Shown in pieces: positions 1-9,994 of a DNA stretch of 64,000 nucleotides. Numbering within the stretch: position 1 is the stretch's first letter; the number at the start of each line of letters is the position of its first letter. The stretch comes from Branchiostoma floridae (Eukaryota > Chordata > Leptocardii > Amphioxiformes > Branchiostomatidae): assembly GCF_000003815.2 (NCBI RefSeq), contig NW_023365706.1, forward strand, positions 34,402-98,401. Direction: 5' to 3'. The position numbers and the translations under genes are program-made. The notes under the pieces are model-generated. The model worked only from the letters and a program-made list of their open reading frames with translations, searched no databases and was not told the origin of the DNA.

Positions 1-250
1 TAATCTGTTTATCTGATTAGTGAAATAAGGGAAAAAAGGTATTTTTAAAATATTCCTTTGTTGTCACTTCTTCTCTGTCTATGATGTATCGTGTACGCAT
101 TAACAACCAAAACACTAAAAAGAATGAAATCCAAAGTGCGACAAACAATTTCCGATCACGTGCAACGTTCATTCAAGATTGAAGGGTTCTTATGTGTCAT
201 TTCATGTGGTCAAGAACTCATGGTGAATTTTGATAAATTGACCATGTCAT
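1..250. repeat. Type I 3' flank, copy next to locus 1
   Basis: Almost identical to 22396-22640 beside locus 2, related to 44651-44900 beside locus 5 and 55800-55982 beside locus 6. It marks the downstream end of the duplicated gene unit. No coding signal. Confidence 0.85.
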
Positions 251-306
251 TAAGATAATTGTTGTTTAGATTGATAGATCCAGAACGGCGACAGAAAGTA
301 TGTTGT

Positions 307-625
307 TTATGGCCTGATTTTTATGGACACAGATTTCAGGGAGTAATCCACGCCTCTCCAGCCGTCCCACACCACACCTTGGAACCGCCCACAGGAGGTC
401 CCACAGTTGCCCAGGTAGCGGCCGTTGAGGTAGGTGTTCCCGCAGCTCCCAAACCACCAGCCGCTCTGTCCGTACAGCTGAGAACAATGGTAGCTGCTGT
501 AGGCGTCATTGTCCCTGTCCACAGTGGAGAACATCTGCCCGTTGTTGTAGTAATTCATGGAGTCTCCCGCGGTGCCTGAATACCCGGAAATGTGCAGCCG
601 GTACCCGTCCGACTCACCGGATACA
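307..625 (-). CDS. Locus 1 FReD exon c and stop
   Basis: 319 bp from acceptor CACCTAG to TAA at 307-309. Encodes [17 protein letters not shown], the calcium-loop type motif DRDND, GWWF, then LNGRYLGNC and the family ending SLKSVSIKIRP. Variable positions flank GWWF and the SC that follows LGNC. Confidence 0.9.
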
Positions 626-3600
626 CTAGGTGGAAATATTAATTAAACCAGCGATATTAATGGAACGATAAAGATTGTCATCATAAATTCATGTAATAAG
701 CTACTACATAATAATTTGATTCAACGTATAGTAATCACACTGTTATTGGTTTAGGCTGCACCTTCATGTACACACACACACACACACACACACATACATA
801 TATTTATATGGCTATGTGTATGTCGCCGCCTCTACACATAGCCATAGTATTGTTAGTTTGTCTTGAAATGTTGTACATATTCTTTGTTTTTCATGTTTGT
901 CCCTCTGTCATATGGGCCAGTGAGAGCCTGAAATAAAGAAATGATAATTTATATGTTTTTATATATATGAATACAAACGCATTGAACTGCAGAAATGAGA
1001 GCACAGACATTAACGAGTCGATCGGGCACTAAAATAGTATAACAACACACGTTTATACTCATAACTACATGCGCATATATGCATATAAACACACGTTTGC
1101 CATCACATAACCACACACACGCGCACACATGCATATAAACACACTTTAACCCTCATCCGACCCTTACATTTTTACGACGAATCTGACCGTATGGGGTCAT
1201 TTTTGACCCCATTTTGTTTTGCTCATAGACATATTTCTGTTGGCTTATTTTGTCATTATTATGCATTTACTGTTTCATCAATCTATGAAAAATAATTTGA
1301 CAAGTTTTGGTGTCAGTAATTATGACTCATTATCATAATTTATGCAGAAAATAAGGAGAAACCACCTTTTGCTCTAAAAATCTACAATACTCCACTTACT
1401 GTAACAATGGTTTTGTCTCATAAATTTTTAAACAATAATTTTGATGCGACAACAATACTGATAGCATAATCATGTTATTTGACAAGAAAAGATATAATAT
1501 TTGTGAAGTGTAACGAATTTATTACTTAATTATGCACCATAGCCCGCCACCTAAACACATACATACAATAACTCTTGTATATTTTCCCGCAAATATCTTT
1601 CTTGTTGGTTCCTTCTGCACGTTCTGTCCATATATCGTTTCCTAATTCATTAGAAACATTTTCACTTTCATTAGCATAGGTAATTAGAGCTTATTATCGT
1701 AATTTATGCAGAATGTCGAAAAAAACGTGTTTTACACTAAAATACTATATTTCTTACGAAATATTCGTTGTTTATTCAACTAAGCAACTATAAGCTTGTT
1801 GCTGTAAAAGCAATGCTGAGGAATGCCTTTTATTTTATTGAAATTTCTTGATATTTACGTAATTAATAATTCATGATTGGCTGGGGTCATTTTTGACCCC
1901 ACCGAACCACACACAGACTTTCAAGTATAGCTGATACAATAATGGTCAAAACTCGGTGAAAAATTGGTCGATGTTGTAAGACATATATACAAACAAATTC
2001 ATGGAAGGAATTTTTTCTTCGATGAAAAATGTTGCTCTGGCAGATAGAAATATACATCTGGGGTCAAAAATGACCCCATACGGTCGGATGAGGGTTAACA
2101 CTCACATAACCACACACACACACACGCACACATGCATATAAACACACTTATACACTCACATAACCACACACACACGCACACATGCATATAACACACTTAT
2201 ACACTCACATAACCACACACACACGCACACATGCATATAGACACATGTATACGTGTCTAAAGGTGCTTTACTCATCTTAACACTTTTAACAGTTTTTTTT
2301 CTCATCTAATGCTTTACTTACCTGAATTTGTTCTATTCACCTGGAGCTCGAGGCGTTTCACTCACACGATGCTGTTTTACCCACCCATTAGTATTTAAAT
2401 CACCTGAACGTGTTTTACTCACTTGATGGTGTTTGACTCACCTGAAGGTTTTTTCACTCACGTGATGGTGTTTTATTCACTTAAAGGTGTTTTGCTCACC
2501 TGAAGGTGTTTTACTCAATTTAAGGTATTTTACTCACCTGGAGGTGTTTCACTCACCTGAAAGTGTTTCGATCACCTAAAGGTGTTTTACTTACGTGAAG
2601 GTGGTTTACTCACCTGGAGGTGCTTTACTCACCTGGAGGTGTTTTACTCAATTTAAGGTATTTTACTCACCTGAAGGTGTTTCACTCACCTGAAAGTGTT
2701 TTAATCACCTAAAAGTGTGCTACTCACCTGAAGGTGTTTTACTCACCTTAAGATGTTTTACTCACCTGAAGGTGCTGTACTCTGCCCACCGTGACTCCCC
2801 TTGCCAGTCCAAAAGTTCAATCCTCAGGCGATAGTTCTTCTGATTGGTCAGGAGGTGGATGTTCTCGTTCCCCAGCCAGTACTCCCCATTCTTGTTCCCA
2901 AAGTCCAGTTTGTACTCCTCCCAGTTCCGGTTGAAGGGAACCGACCCGTCCTGCCGCCGCTGGATCACGGTCCAACCGCCTCCTGTGGGGAGAAAGTAAG
3001 GTTAGCAAATAGGACAGAAATGTAAGCACTCACGCACACATGTAGAATAAAAGGTTAGGAAATAGGAAAAAATGTAAGCAATTTGTTAGTGAAAGGGAAA
3101 ATAGACATGCACACACATACATACAAACACATACACACACGCGCACAAATATGCATACAATAATCCATACACACATACGCCCGTACATGCACACGCACAC
3201 ACTAACATACACACAAATACAAACACACACACACACACAGGCACAGACAGACACACACACACACAGAGACGCACACGCACACACATGTAGAATAAAAGGT
3301 AAAGGCATAACTTGCCATGTTTAGCAAAAAAAAACCTACCTGCGGTATCCATGTCACAGTACGCCTCCACATAAGTAGGGAGAATGCCGATTCTGTAGAC
3401 TCCACTTGTTGTCCATCCTGATGAATGGTACTCGGCACAGTCTTCCTCTAGAAAATGATTAAAAAAAAGAAAATCAAAGTGAACATTTGTTTTGAATTCC
3501 AAGAACCCTGTGCTAACAGACAGACCTCACTGCCCGTAGCGTTTCCAACCACCACCGGCCTTCAAGTGGATCGAGTTTTGCCAGTCAACTTTGAGTACCT

Positions 3601-6600
3601 CCAACTCCTTGAACGACACTTATGTATCAGGCCTCTTAGTGACTGATACATCTGACCACTTTCCTATTTTCTTTATAAAAACACTTGTAAGAGTAAAAAT
3701 AAAAAGCCATAAATGTAGTCATGGGGGGGGGGGGGGTATTGGGTGGGCCTGGCATCCAGGGGCTGAATTGCGAGGAGCTTACAATAAGCGGGGCTAAATC
3801 GCAAGGGTCTGAAGCAAGCTGCCAATCAGCGCCACTCAGGTGATGTCAATACGACTGTCGCAAGTGGCTGGAGCCAGCTGCCATTCAGCGCCACTCAGGT
3901 GACCTCAATAGATAGTTATGCATAACCATTGGAAGCTTATGCATAGTTATACATAACACATGGGAACTTATGTATAATCATGCATAACCATTGAAAACTT
4001 ATGTATAATTATGCATAACCATTGAAAACTTATGTATAATTATGCATAACCATTGAAAACTTATGCATAATTATACATAAAAATTGGAAACTTAGGCATA
4101 ATTATGTGCAGTTTTAACATTGATTGTCATGTTTTTATTTTATGACAATTATGACAAGTGCGAAACAAATTAATGAACAAGTAAACAGATATTTGTGATA
4201 CTAAAAATGTTCCAGAATCGCATCACTGACAAACCATTACATTTACTGGATCAGAAGGCCATATCTCCCATTAGTTTTATTCAATACCAGCATAATAAGT
4301 AAATGGTATTAGTGAACAACTACGTAAAACATAACAGGCATATATGCACATGTACATGTAAGGACATTATTGATGAAGTAAAGAAGATGATACTGAATAC
4401 CACACATGTGTGCGTGCTTCATCTATGATAAAAATCATGTAGGTATGGGAATTGTTGATAAGGTAAATATAGCATTAATGAAGTAATGATAGTGACAGAC
4501 TTTCCTGCTGTTATACTACTGACGCTGCCATTATAAATCATACATTTGACAGCAAAAAACCTACCTGGCAACGTGTAAAGACGCTGCTCCAAGGCGGCGG
4601 TTCGGTTTCGTTCCTTGTCCAGGTCGAGTTTCAAGGCATCAACAAAGGCAGACATATTGTCCTGGTCGCGCTTCATGGCGTCAACAGTAATTGACAGTTG
4701 GCGCAAGGCGTCAACAGCGGTGGACATGTTGACTTGGTTGCGCTTCAAGGCGTCAACAGCGGTGGACATGTTGACTTGGTTGCGCTTCAAGGCGTCAACA
4801 GTAGTGGACAGTTGGCGCATGTCGTCTTGGTCACATTTCAAGGCGTCAACAGCAGTGGACGTGTTGTCTTGGTTGCTCTTCAAGGTGTCAACAGTGGTGG
4901 ATAGTTCAGATATCCCCTACAAACGTATAGACGTATAAATGTACGTCAGACCAAACGTTAAAAAACAATATGAAAAAACAGAAAGATATCGCTTGATGGA
5001 CTCAATAGACAGAACAGAAGTTGTGTCAGAAAAATTGCTTTACAACAGGCCTTTATGATACGAGAGTGTTTGTTTACCCCATTGTTGATGAACGCCAGGA
5101 GGGCAAATACCATAGCAACCAGGCTAAGCAGCACAGCAATACCCACGGCCATGTATATAAGCTGGGAGCGGATGGAGCTACAGAGAGCACAGCGGCCGCT
5201 TGCTCCACCCGGATACGTGCGGTCTGTTAGAAAACAAGAGAATTTAAAACAACGAAAACTTTGAACTTTAATTTCAACACGAAAATCAAACACGAGGGGT
5301 CAGATTGTCCAACTTCAGTCTTTGTCAAAGGCATACAAAGACTGAGAAAGACAGTCGCAAATTTGGGTTAGTCCAATTTTCCTGCTGGAAATTACGTATA
5401 CAGCTTAGTTTTCATGCAAAATAGGCAAATCAAAAATACACAGTACAAAAAAGTACATTACAACCGTCTGCCTAAAGAAAAAAGTTTGATTATTGTATGA
5501 TGTGCTCTTTGAACTTTTTGGATCGTTTGTTGTTGTCTGATAATTAAGATGACGTCGATAGTTTGCTTAAGAAATCAGAATTGTCTGTATTGCATTTGCA
5601 GTCGAGTTGGTGTCATTTCGTAACAAGACAGCTAAAGCTTGTACAGCACCTTCGCGACTCAGGAACGTAATCAGCTTGTTATCGTACGGCAATCGTACGA
5701 CGAATCTGACAAAGGATTATAAAGTCTTGCCTGCTCCGGGGGCGTACATAGGGTTGGGTATACTCGCAGCGGCGTCGGCACGTGTCTTCCAATCAGTCTG
5801 CTGCATGGGTGTGGTGCCTGGAGGAAAATTAGAAAATTAAAATGGCGTCGATAAACTTACTTGACTCCCCTTGAAATTGAAGTACAAGTATGTTAATGTA
5901 GACATATCATCTTACCACCTGCTGCTTCCCGAGAACGGTTTCGGTCACCCTGTACGTGCCTGGGTTTACAAGTGCCGCGTCTGCTCCTGTCATTACTTCG
6001 TGGGACTGAAGTGCCAGCATCATTCCCGGAAGTGCCAGCATCATTCCCGGAAGTGCCAGTATCATTCCCGGAAGTGCCAGTATCATTCCCGGATATGCCA
6101 GCATCATTCGCGGAAGTGCCAGCATCATTCCCGGAAGTGCCAGCATCATTCCCGGAAGTGCCAGCATCATTCCCGGAAGTGCCAGCATCATTCCCGGAAG
6201 TGTCAGCATCATTCCCGGAAGTGCCAGTATCATTCCCGGAAGTGCCAGTATCATTCCCGGATATGCCAGCATCATTCCCGGAAGTGCCAGCATCATTCCC
6301 GGATGTGCCAGCATTATTCCCGGAAGTGCAAGCAGCTCCTCTTCACTATCATCATCAGCATCTTTGTCCTGATATGCAACGGCATATGGCTCCATCATAG
6401 CTGGTTGATGGTCAATATTATCATCAGCATCCTCCTCCTGATTTCTGACTGCATCTGGCTCCATGCTAGCTGGTCTCAAGTCAGTATCAGGATCCATGCC
6501 CTTCAGGTCATACCCGTACACCGGGTTGGAGGCGTATTGTGCACGCATGGGGTCAGAGGGCCACGGGTTGTACATGTGCTCGTACGTGAGGTTAGGTTGG

Positions 6601-7163
6601 GGGTTTATGGGCACGGAGGCTTCGTTTGGAGGATGTGGAGACTCGCGCATGGTACCGCCGCCCCCGGAAAGGGCTGGAGCCTCAGCACTGTTCTCGGCTC
6701 TATCACGTCCTGCTAAGTGAACTGGCAAATCTTCTTTGCTGGTTGAAGCCACTATTTGTTTCTGAATGGGCGCCTTGGTCTTGGTATCTTTCGAACGTGT
6801 CTTCATCGCAAGGGCATGGCACATGTATGTATCGCTGTTTGGTTGAATAGTCTGCTTTCCCTGTCTGCTCTGGGTTGCAGCTTTACCTTTATAAGGCATG
6901 GTCATGGAAGTGGCAGCATCATTCCCGGAAATGCCAGCAGCTCCTCTTTCTTGTGACAGGCTAAAGTCATCATCAGCATCTTTGTCCTGATATGCAACAG
7001 CATATGGCTCCATCATAGCTGGTTGATGGTCAATATCGTCATCAGCATCCTCCTCCTGATTTCTGATGGCAGCTGGCTCCACGCTAGCCGGTCGCAAGTC
7101 AGTATCAGGATCCGTGCCCTTCAGGTCATACCCGTACACCGGGTTGGAGGCCGGCAGTTCCAT
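307..7163 (-). CDS. Locus 1: type II membrane protein with cytoplasmic tyrosine-motif tail, coiled coil and C-terminal fibrinogen-like domain
   Basis: Gene model by joining exons 5916-7163, 5731-5817, 5078-5223, 4565-4916, 3340-3447, 2766-2982 and 307-625. Order in the protein: cytoplasmic tail with two copies of a module carrying NPVY and EPYAVAY, a 7-residue tandem repeat, an NPMY segment, one hydrophobic helix, a heptad coiled coil, then a complete FReD ending KIRP-stop. No signal peptide is seen, so the helix should be a signal anchor with the FReD outside. From the coiled coil to the stop all exon phases agree (1, 1, 2). The first junction (exon 1 to the NPMY exon) does not match in phase and is the weakest point. 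The FReD exons and 3' flank match the neighbouring secreted SRCR-FReD genes, whereas the front does not. Likely a membrane-bound recognition or adhesion receptor; function is inferred. Confidence 0.72.
1150..2094. mobile_element. piggyBac-like non-autonomous element
   Basis: 945 bp flanked on both sides by TTAA (1146-1149, 2095-2098), the piggyBac target duplication. The ends are inverted repeats starting CCCTCATCCGAC; a second shared block (CCGTATGGGGTCA then TTTTTGACCCC) follows, displaced by about 25 bp at the left end. Another GGGGTCATTTTTGACCCC palindrome lies near 1880. No transposase ORF, so it would need a helper. Sits in the intron between FReD exons b and c of locus 1. Confidence 0.75.
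2290..2772 (-). repeat. 19-bp splice-donor repeat array, locus 1
   Basis: Roughly 20 to 25 copies of a 19-bp unit. In gene sense each unit reads ACCTTCAG|GTGAGTAAAAC: the last 8 bases of FReD exon b plus the first 11 of its intron. The real donor is the unit closest to the exon; the rest lie in the intron. Confidence 0.88.
2766..2982 (-). CDS. Locus 1 FReD exon b
   Basis: 217 bp, phase 1 to 2. Encodes [20 protein letters not shown], then EYKLDFGN and [13 protein letters not shown], the diagnostic FReD core. The donor CAG|GTGAGTAAAAC is the last unit of a 19-bp repeat array (about 2290-2772). Confidence 0.92.
3094..3292. repeat. (CA)n-rich microsatellite in FReD a-b intron
   Basis: Imperfect CA/TACA repeats. 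The same intron of locus 2 (23620-23860), locus 3 (32240-32400) and locus 5 (47470-47560) has a similar run, so it was duplicated with the gene. Cys/Val-rich ORFs here are repeat artefacts. Confidence 0.8.
3340..3447 (-). CDS. Locus 1 FReD exon a
   Basis: 108 bp, phase 1 to 1. Begins [11 protein letters not shown] and ends [10 protein letters not shown], the first Cys pair of a fibrinogen-like domain. Clean acceptor (TTCTAG) and donor (GCAG|GTAGG). Confidence 0.88.
3811..4105. repeat. Two small tandem repeats in the coil to FReD intron of locus 1
   Basis: A 55-bp pair (AGCTGCCA..CAGCGCCACTCAGGTGA) at about 3811-3912, then about six copies of a 32-bp unit rich in TTATGCATAACCATTGAAAA to 4105. 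A 14-bp G run lies nearby at 3723. No coding signal. Confidence 0.75.
4565..4916 (-). CDS. Locus 1 coiled-coil exon
   Basis: Acceptor TTTGTAG, donor CCAG|GTAG, phase 0 to 1. About 117 residues of heptads built on the unit STAVDALKRNQVNM, a 14-residue (42-bp) repeat, closing with ERNRTAALEQRL. Probably an oligomerisation stalk. It is unrelated in sequence to the 18-residue coil of loci 2 to 7. Confidence 0.8.
5078..5223 (-). CDS. Locus 1 transmembrane exon
   Basis: Acceptor TTCTAACAG and donor GGG|GTAAAC. Encodes a Cys/Arg-containing juxtamembrane stretch (GRCALCSSIRSQ) followed by a hydrophobic helix of about 22 residues (LIYMAVGIAV...FALLAFI). Positive charge on the N-terminal side predicts cytosolic N-terminus, type II topology. 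Confidence 0.8.
5731..5817 (-). CDS. Locus 1 small exon with NPMY motif, possible GC-AG intron
   Basis: An 87-bp open segment after a good acceptor (CCTCCAG) reads ADAAASIPNPMYAPGA and ends at CAG|GCAAGA, a GC-type donor. Spliced there, phase 1 fits the membrane exon, giving Asp at the junction. An NPMY motif just before the membrane helix is what I expect of this lancelet protein type. The exon holds an in-frame ATG, so it could also be an alternative first exon. Its start phase does not match exon 1. Confidence 0.5.
5916..7163 (-). CDS. Locus 1 exon 1: cytoplasmic tail, duplicated tyrosine module and 7-residue repeat
   Basis: Open from the ATG at 7163 (in-frame TGA two codons upstream) to a donor at 5919 or 5916 (CAG|GTG or GTG|GTAAG). 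A block of about 60 residues occurs twice: NPVYGYDLKG, an Asp/Glu-rich stretch, then EPYAVAYQDKDADDD. NPxY and YxxV-type motifs are known adaptor or SH2/PTB binding signals, fitting a cytosolic tail. Between the copies is a Lys/Ser/Thr-rich segment. After the second copy come 15 tandem LPGMMLA-like units. The repeat keeps several frames on both strands open, so the plus-strand ORFs here are shadows. Confidence 0.65.
6010..6324 (-). repeat. 21-bp coding minisatellite, 15 copies
   Basis: Unit AGTGCCAGCATCATTCCCGG plus A on the plus strand, coding LPGMMLA on the minus strand. Units 3-5 and 11-13 share the same variants, showing block duplication. A single related unit at about 6907-6928, in the first tail module, is probably the seed. 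Confidence 0.9.
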
Positions 7164-7810
7164 TTCTCAGTTACCAATGTCACGTGTTGCAGTATTCCTA
7201 TAATGGACCAAAGTGGGTTTAGACGATTTCCAAATTAATTATGCAAATTTTGCGTGGCAGGCTCGACAGGTAGTTGCCAAATATAGACAGATAACATGCC
7301 GAACAAGTTGTCTGATTGCAACTCATATTCGATCAATGAACTCACATCTACCAATGATGATAGCGATTGTCTATGGTACCTGCATGCCGAATATCATTTT
7401 ACTCCTCTGAAAAGGGCTAGGGGCGGGAGCCCAAGCCTTTTCCCTTACATTAAAAGCTATGTGCCTCTCAAAAATCAGGAGCACAACACATCCAAGGCAA
7501 AAGATACAAAAATCGGTGATGCTGCAGTACTAAGGTCAACCACAATGGGGCCTAATATCGACCTTGAACGCTGCGTCAAAACACCTACCCACATACTAAA
7601 TATCATCACAATGCATCCTGAGGTTCTTAGTACAATCCGTTCTTGCTCGGGGTGCACGCACACACACAGATACACGGAGCCAAAACTATACCTCCATTTT
7701 GCATGTAGGTATTAAATGATTATCAAACACGTAAAGAAAACGTTCAGCATTACATAGAGCCGTCGAAACACAGAAAAAGCCTGAAAGTACCACTGAAATA
7801 TTTATATATA

Positions 7811-8060
7811 GCCCCTGGCCGATTCTCCTGCCTGGATATTACACTGTTACAATTAACCAATCGCACCAGCTTACCCGTTCCTCTTATGTGCAAACCAAAT
7901 CGTCAAGGCAACCGACTAATAAGAACTGCATGATTTAGTCAAATTGAGAGAAGCCACAGCACATCATGTGAAACGCACCGCATACTCCATCCATTTGCTC
8001 TCAAGAAAATTTCGGCCCTTGTAATTCCCTCCCGATCTGCCAACGTATATAACCGCTCTT
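7811..8060. repeat. Interspersed repeat, copy 1
   Basis: About 7845-8050 matches about 17703-17885 in the same orientation (ACAATTAACCAATCGCACCA through TTCCCTCCCGATCTG). Probably a mobile-element fragment of unknown class. 7164-7810 between gene and repeat shows nothing I can support. Confidence 0.65.
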
Positions 8061-9990
8061 GTCTGCGTCCATACCACAGGACACTGACTCAGCCCACTCC
8101 ATCTTTGTTTCAATCCATTTCTAAGCTTTAAAACACAATCAAGTACCAAATTGTACCGTAGACACAACAGAAAGTCGTTCATACTGGATCACATAAAGTT
8201 CATGTTTTCATAACTTTCATTATTAGATATAACGCGCTGCAGCAATCTCTCCCAGCCTGGGGGCTGAAATTCCGCGGCACAATAAGAATTCATTTCTGCA
8301 AGGACATTCTATACTACGTTTTTTAATGTTATTGATTTCCGCCAGGCTCATGAGCTCAAATTCATGATTTGACTTTTCCTGCTGGCTTTAATTGACCTTA
8401 TCATGTTTGTATTTTACTGAACTTATTCATTTTTTTCTATGCGGTGGTTAAATTTACTATTTCTAGACGTGATTTCTGCATGGGCAAGCTTTTTAGCATG
8501 CATTTGGACTGGAATACATTTTACACCCTTCTTGGGCTGTTGACTTAGACTCTAATGTTCAATTGTGAATTGGTCAGCCTGTCTATGAATAACAATAACA
8601 ATACACATAACATAGACCATCATGTCTGCTGACTATGCAAATCATTGTTTCAATTTAAACAACGCGCGATTTGGACCAATCAGTACTCGCGCTCCTAATT
8701 CAAATCTAGTCTGTCATCATTTGGTGATCGTAGCTTGCTTGGGTGTGGACCTGCTACAGCTCCAACGTATAACTCAGCCCAGGGGACGCAGAATATACTA
8801 GTAATGGCTCCAGGACACAAACACCGTACGGTCATTAAGAACAACAAAGCCTTGAGCCTGGCCGGTCGGTCGACTATTGCTGCCCTGGACAAGAATTGGA
8901 TCACCCTGCTTATTGAAGGAAAGCGCTAGCCGGCCAATGGATACCCTGTGAAGCCAGAACTCCTAAGAGCCAGCGCGCAAAGGTTTACCAATCCCCGCGC
9001 CCCGGGCCCAAAGCACCCGCCCGTCTGCCGATCCAGCTAGCAACTATCGCTTTGCCTCTCGGAGAAGCAAGCGATAGTCGGGGGTCGACGTAAGTGGGGC
9101 CAGCTGGTAGTGCGGGCGCGCGTTGGGCAGGCGGGGATCGGTATTCTCGTTACCCAGTTTGGTTTCCTAGAGTAGGCAAGGGAGCGCAGCGGTGTAACTC
9201 CCCGGGCCCCTAGCAACATGCCCCGATTTACGGGGCATGTATCTCCTTCAACCCTGAACGAAAGCCTACGTAGTTCAAGATCGTTTCCAGATGACCTGGA
9301 GGCCTGAGACATCTGAATGGATGGAACTGGACGAAGAATGCAGAAAGCAAGATGTTCTACTGTCCCAGGAGTGAATGCATCACGCCGAGATATAGAGGGT
9401 GGAGCTAAACATGGCATATTTGATTGCGTGCATGTACAAAGATTGGAACACAACAACGGCTGGCCATAAAAAAAAACAAGAAAGGATACCTGAACTACAT
9501 AACATTACACCACATTACATAAAAGATACATTCACTGACAAATGATCGTAGTATGCAAAATCATTGAAATAAAGGAGCTTATATCAAGCTTAAATATCGA
9601 TATTTACAACTGATTTACAGATCTTAAATGAGTGCCATTACTTACTCTTTAAGAAAACTTTAAGACAACTTAAATCACATCTTTTAAGGAACTTAAAGAG
9701 CTTAAAGGTAGCGTAATCATTGGGAATTAAGTATGCTTTACGGTGCTTAAATGTTGCTTAAATGTGTGCCACTACGTGCCGTTTACGGACGCATGTAATT
9801 ATGGCTTAAACATAATATTTACAAATGCGTAAGCATTGCGTAAAGCAACTTAAAGAATGCCAATACGGCACCCTTAAGCACACTTTACGAGAGCTTAAAC
9901 AGCGGTTTTCATGCAGTGATACTTTAATTATTTCGCGAATCACATGCAGAACACAACTGATAACTTACGAAAGACCACAGCGTCACGTTT
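8061..9990. other. Intergenic, no supported gene
   Basis: Short ORFs only (for example plus-strand 8735-8929) with no family resemblance. Contains two GC-rich hairpins (9044-9078, 9216-9240) and an AT-rich stretch (9590-9900) with many CTTAA or TTAAG words. Confidence 0.5.
9216..9240. other. Perfect hairpin, 10-bp stem
   Basis: ACATGCCCCG, loop ATTTA, CGGGGCATGT. A second hairpin at 9044-9078 has the 9-bp stem CTATCGCTT. No flanking context assigns a role. Confidence 0.7.
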
Positions 9991-9994
9991 GTAC

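Noticed and set aside
5871-6716. Long plus-strand ORFs (281 and 142 residues) across the 21-bp repeat
   Set aside because: A 21-bp period keeps several frames open on both strands. Only the minus frame continues into motifs (EPYAVAY, NPVY) and membrane and FReD exons.
8735-8929. 64-residue ORF ending IEGKR
   Set aside because: Single short ORF without domain, repeat partner or splice evidence.
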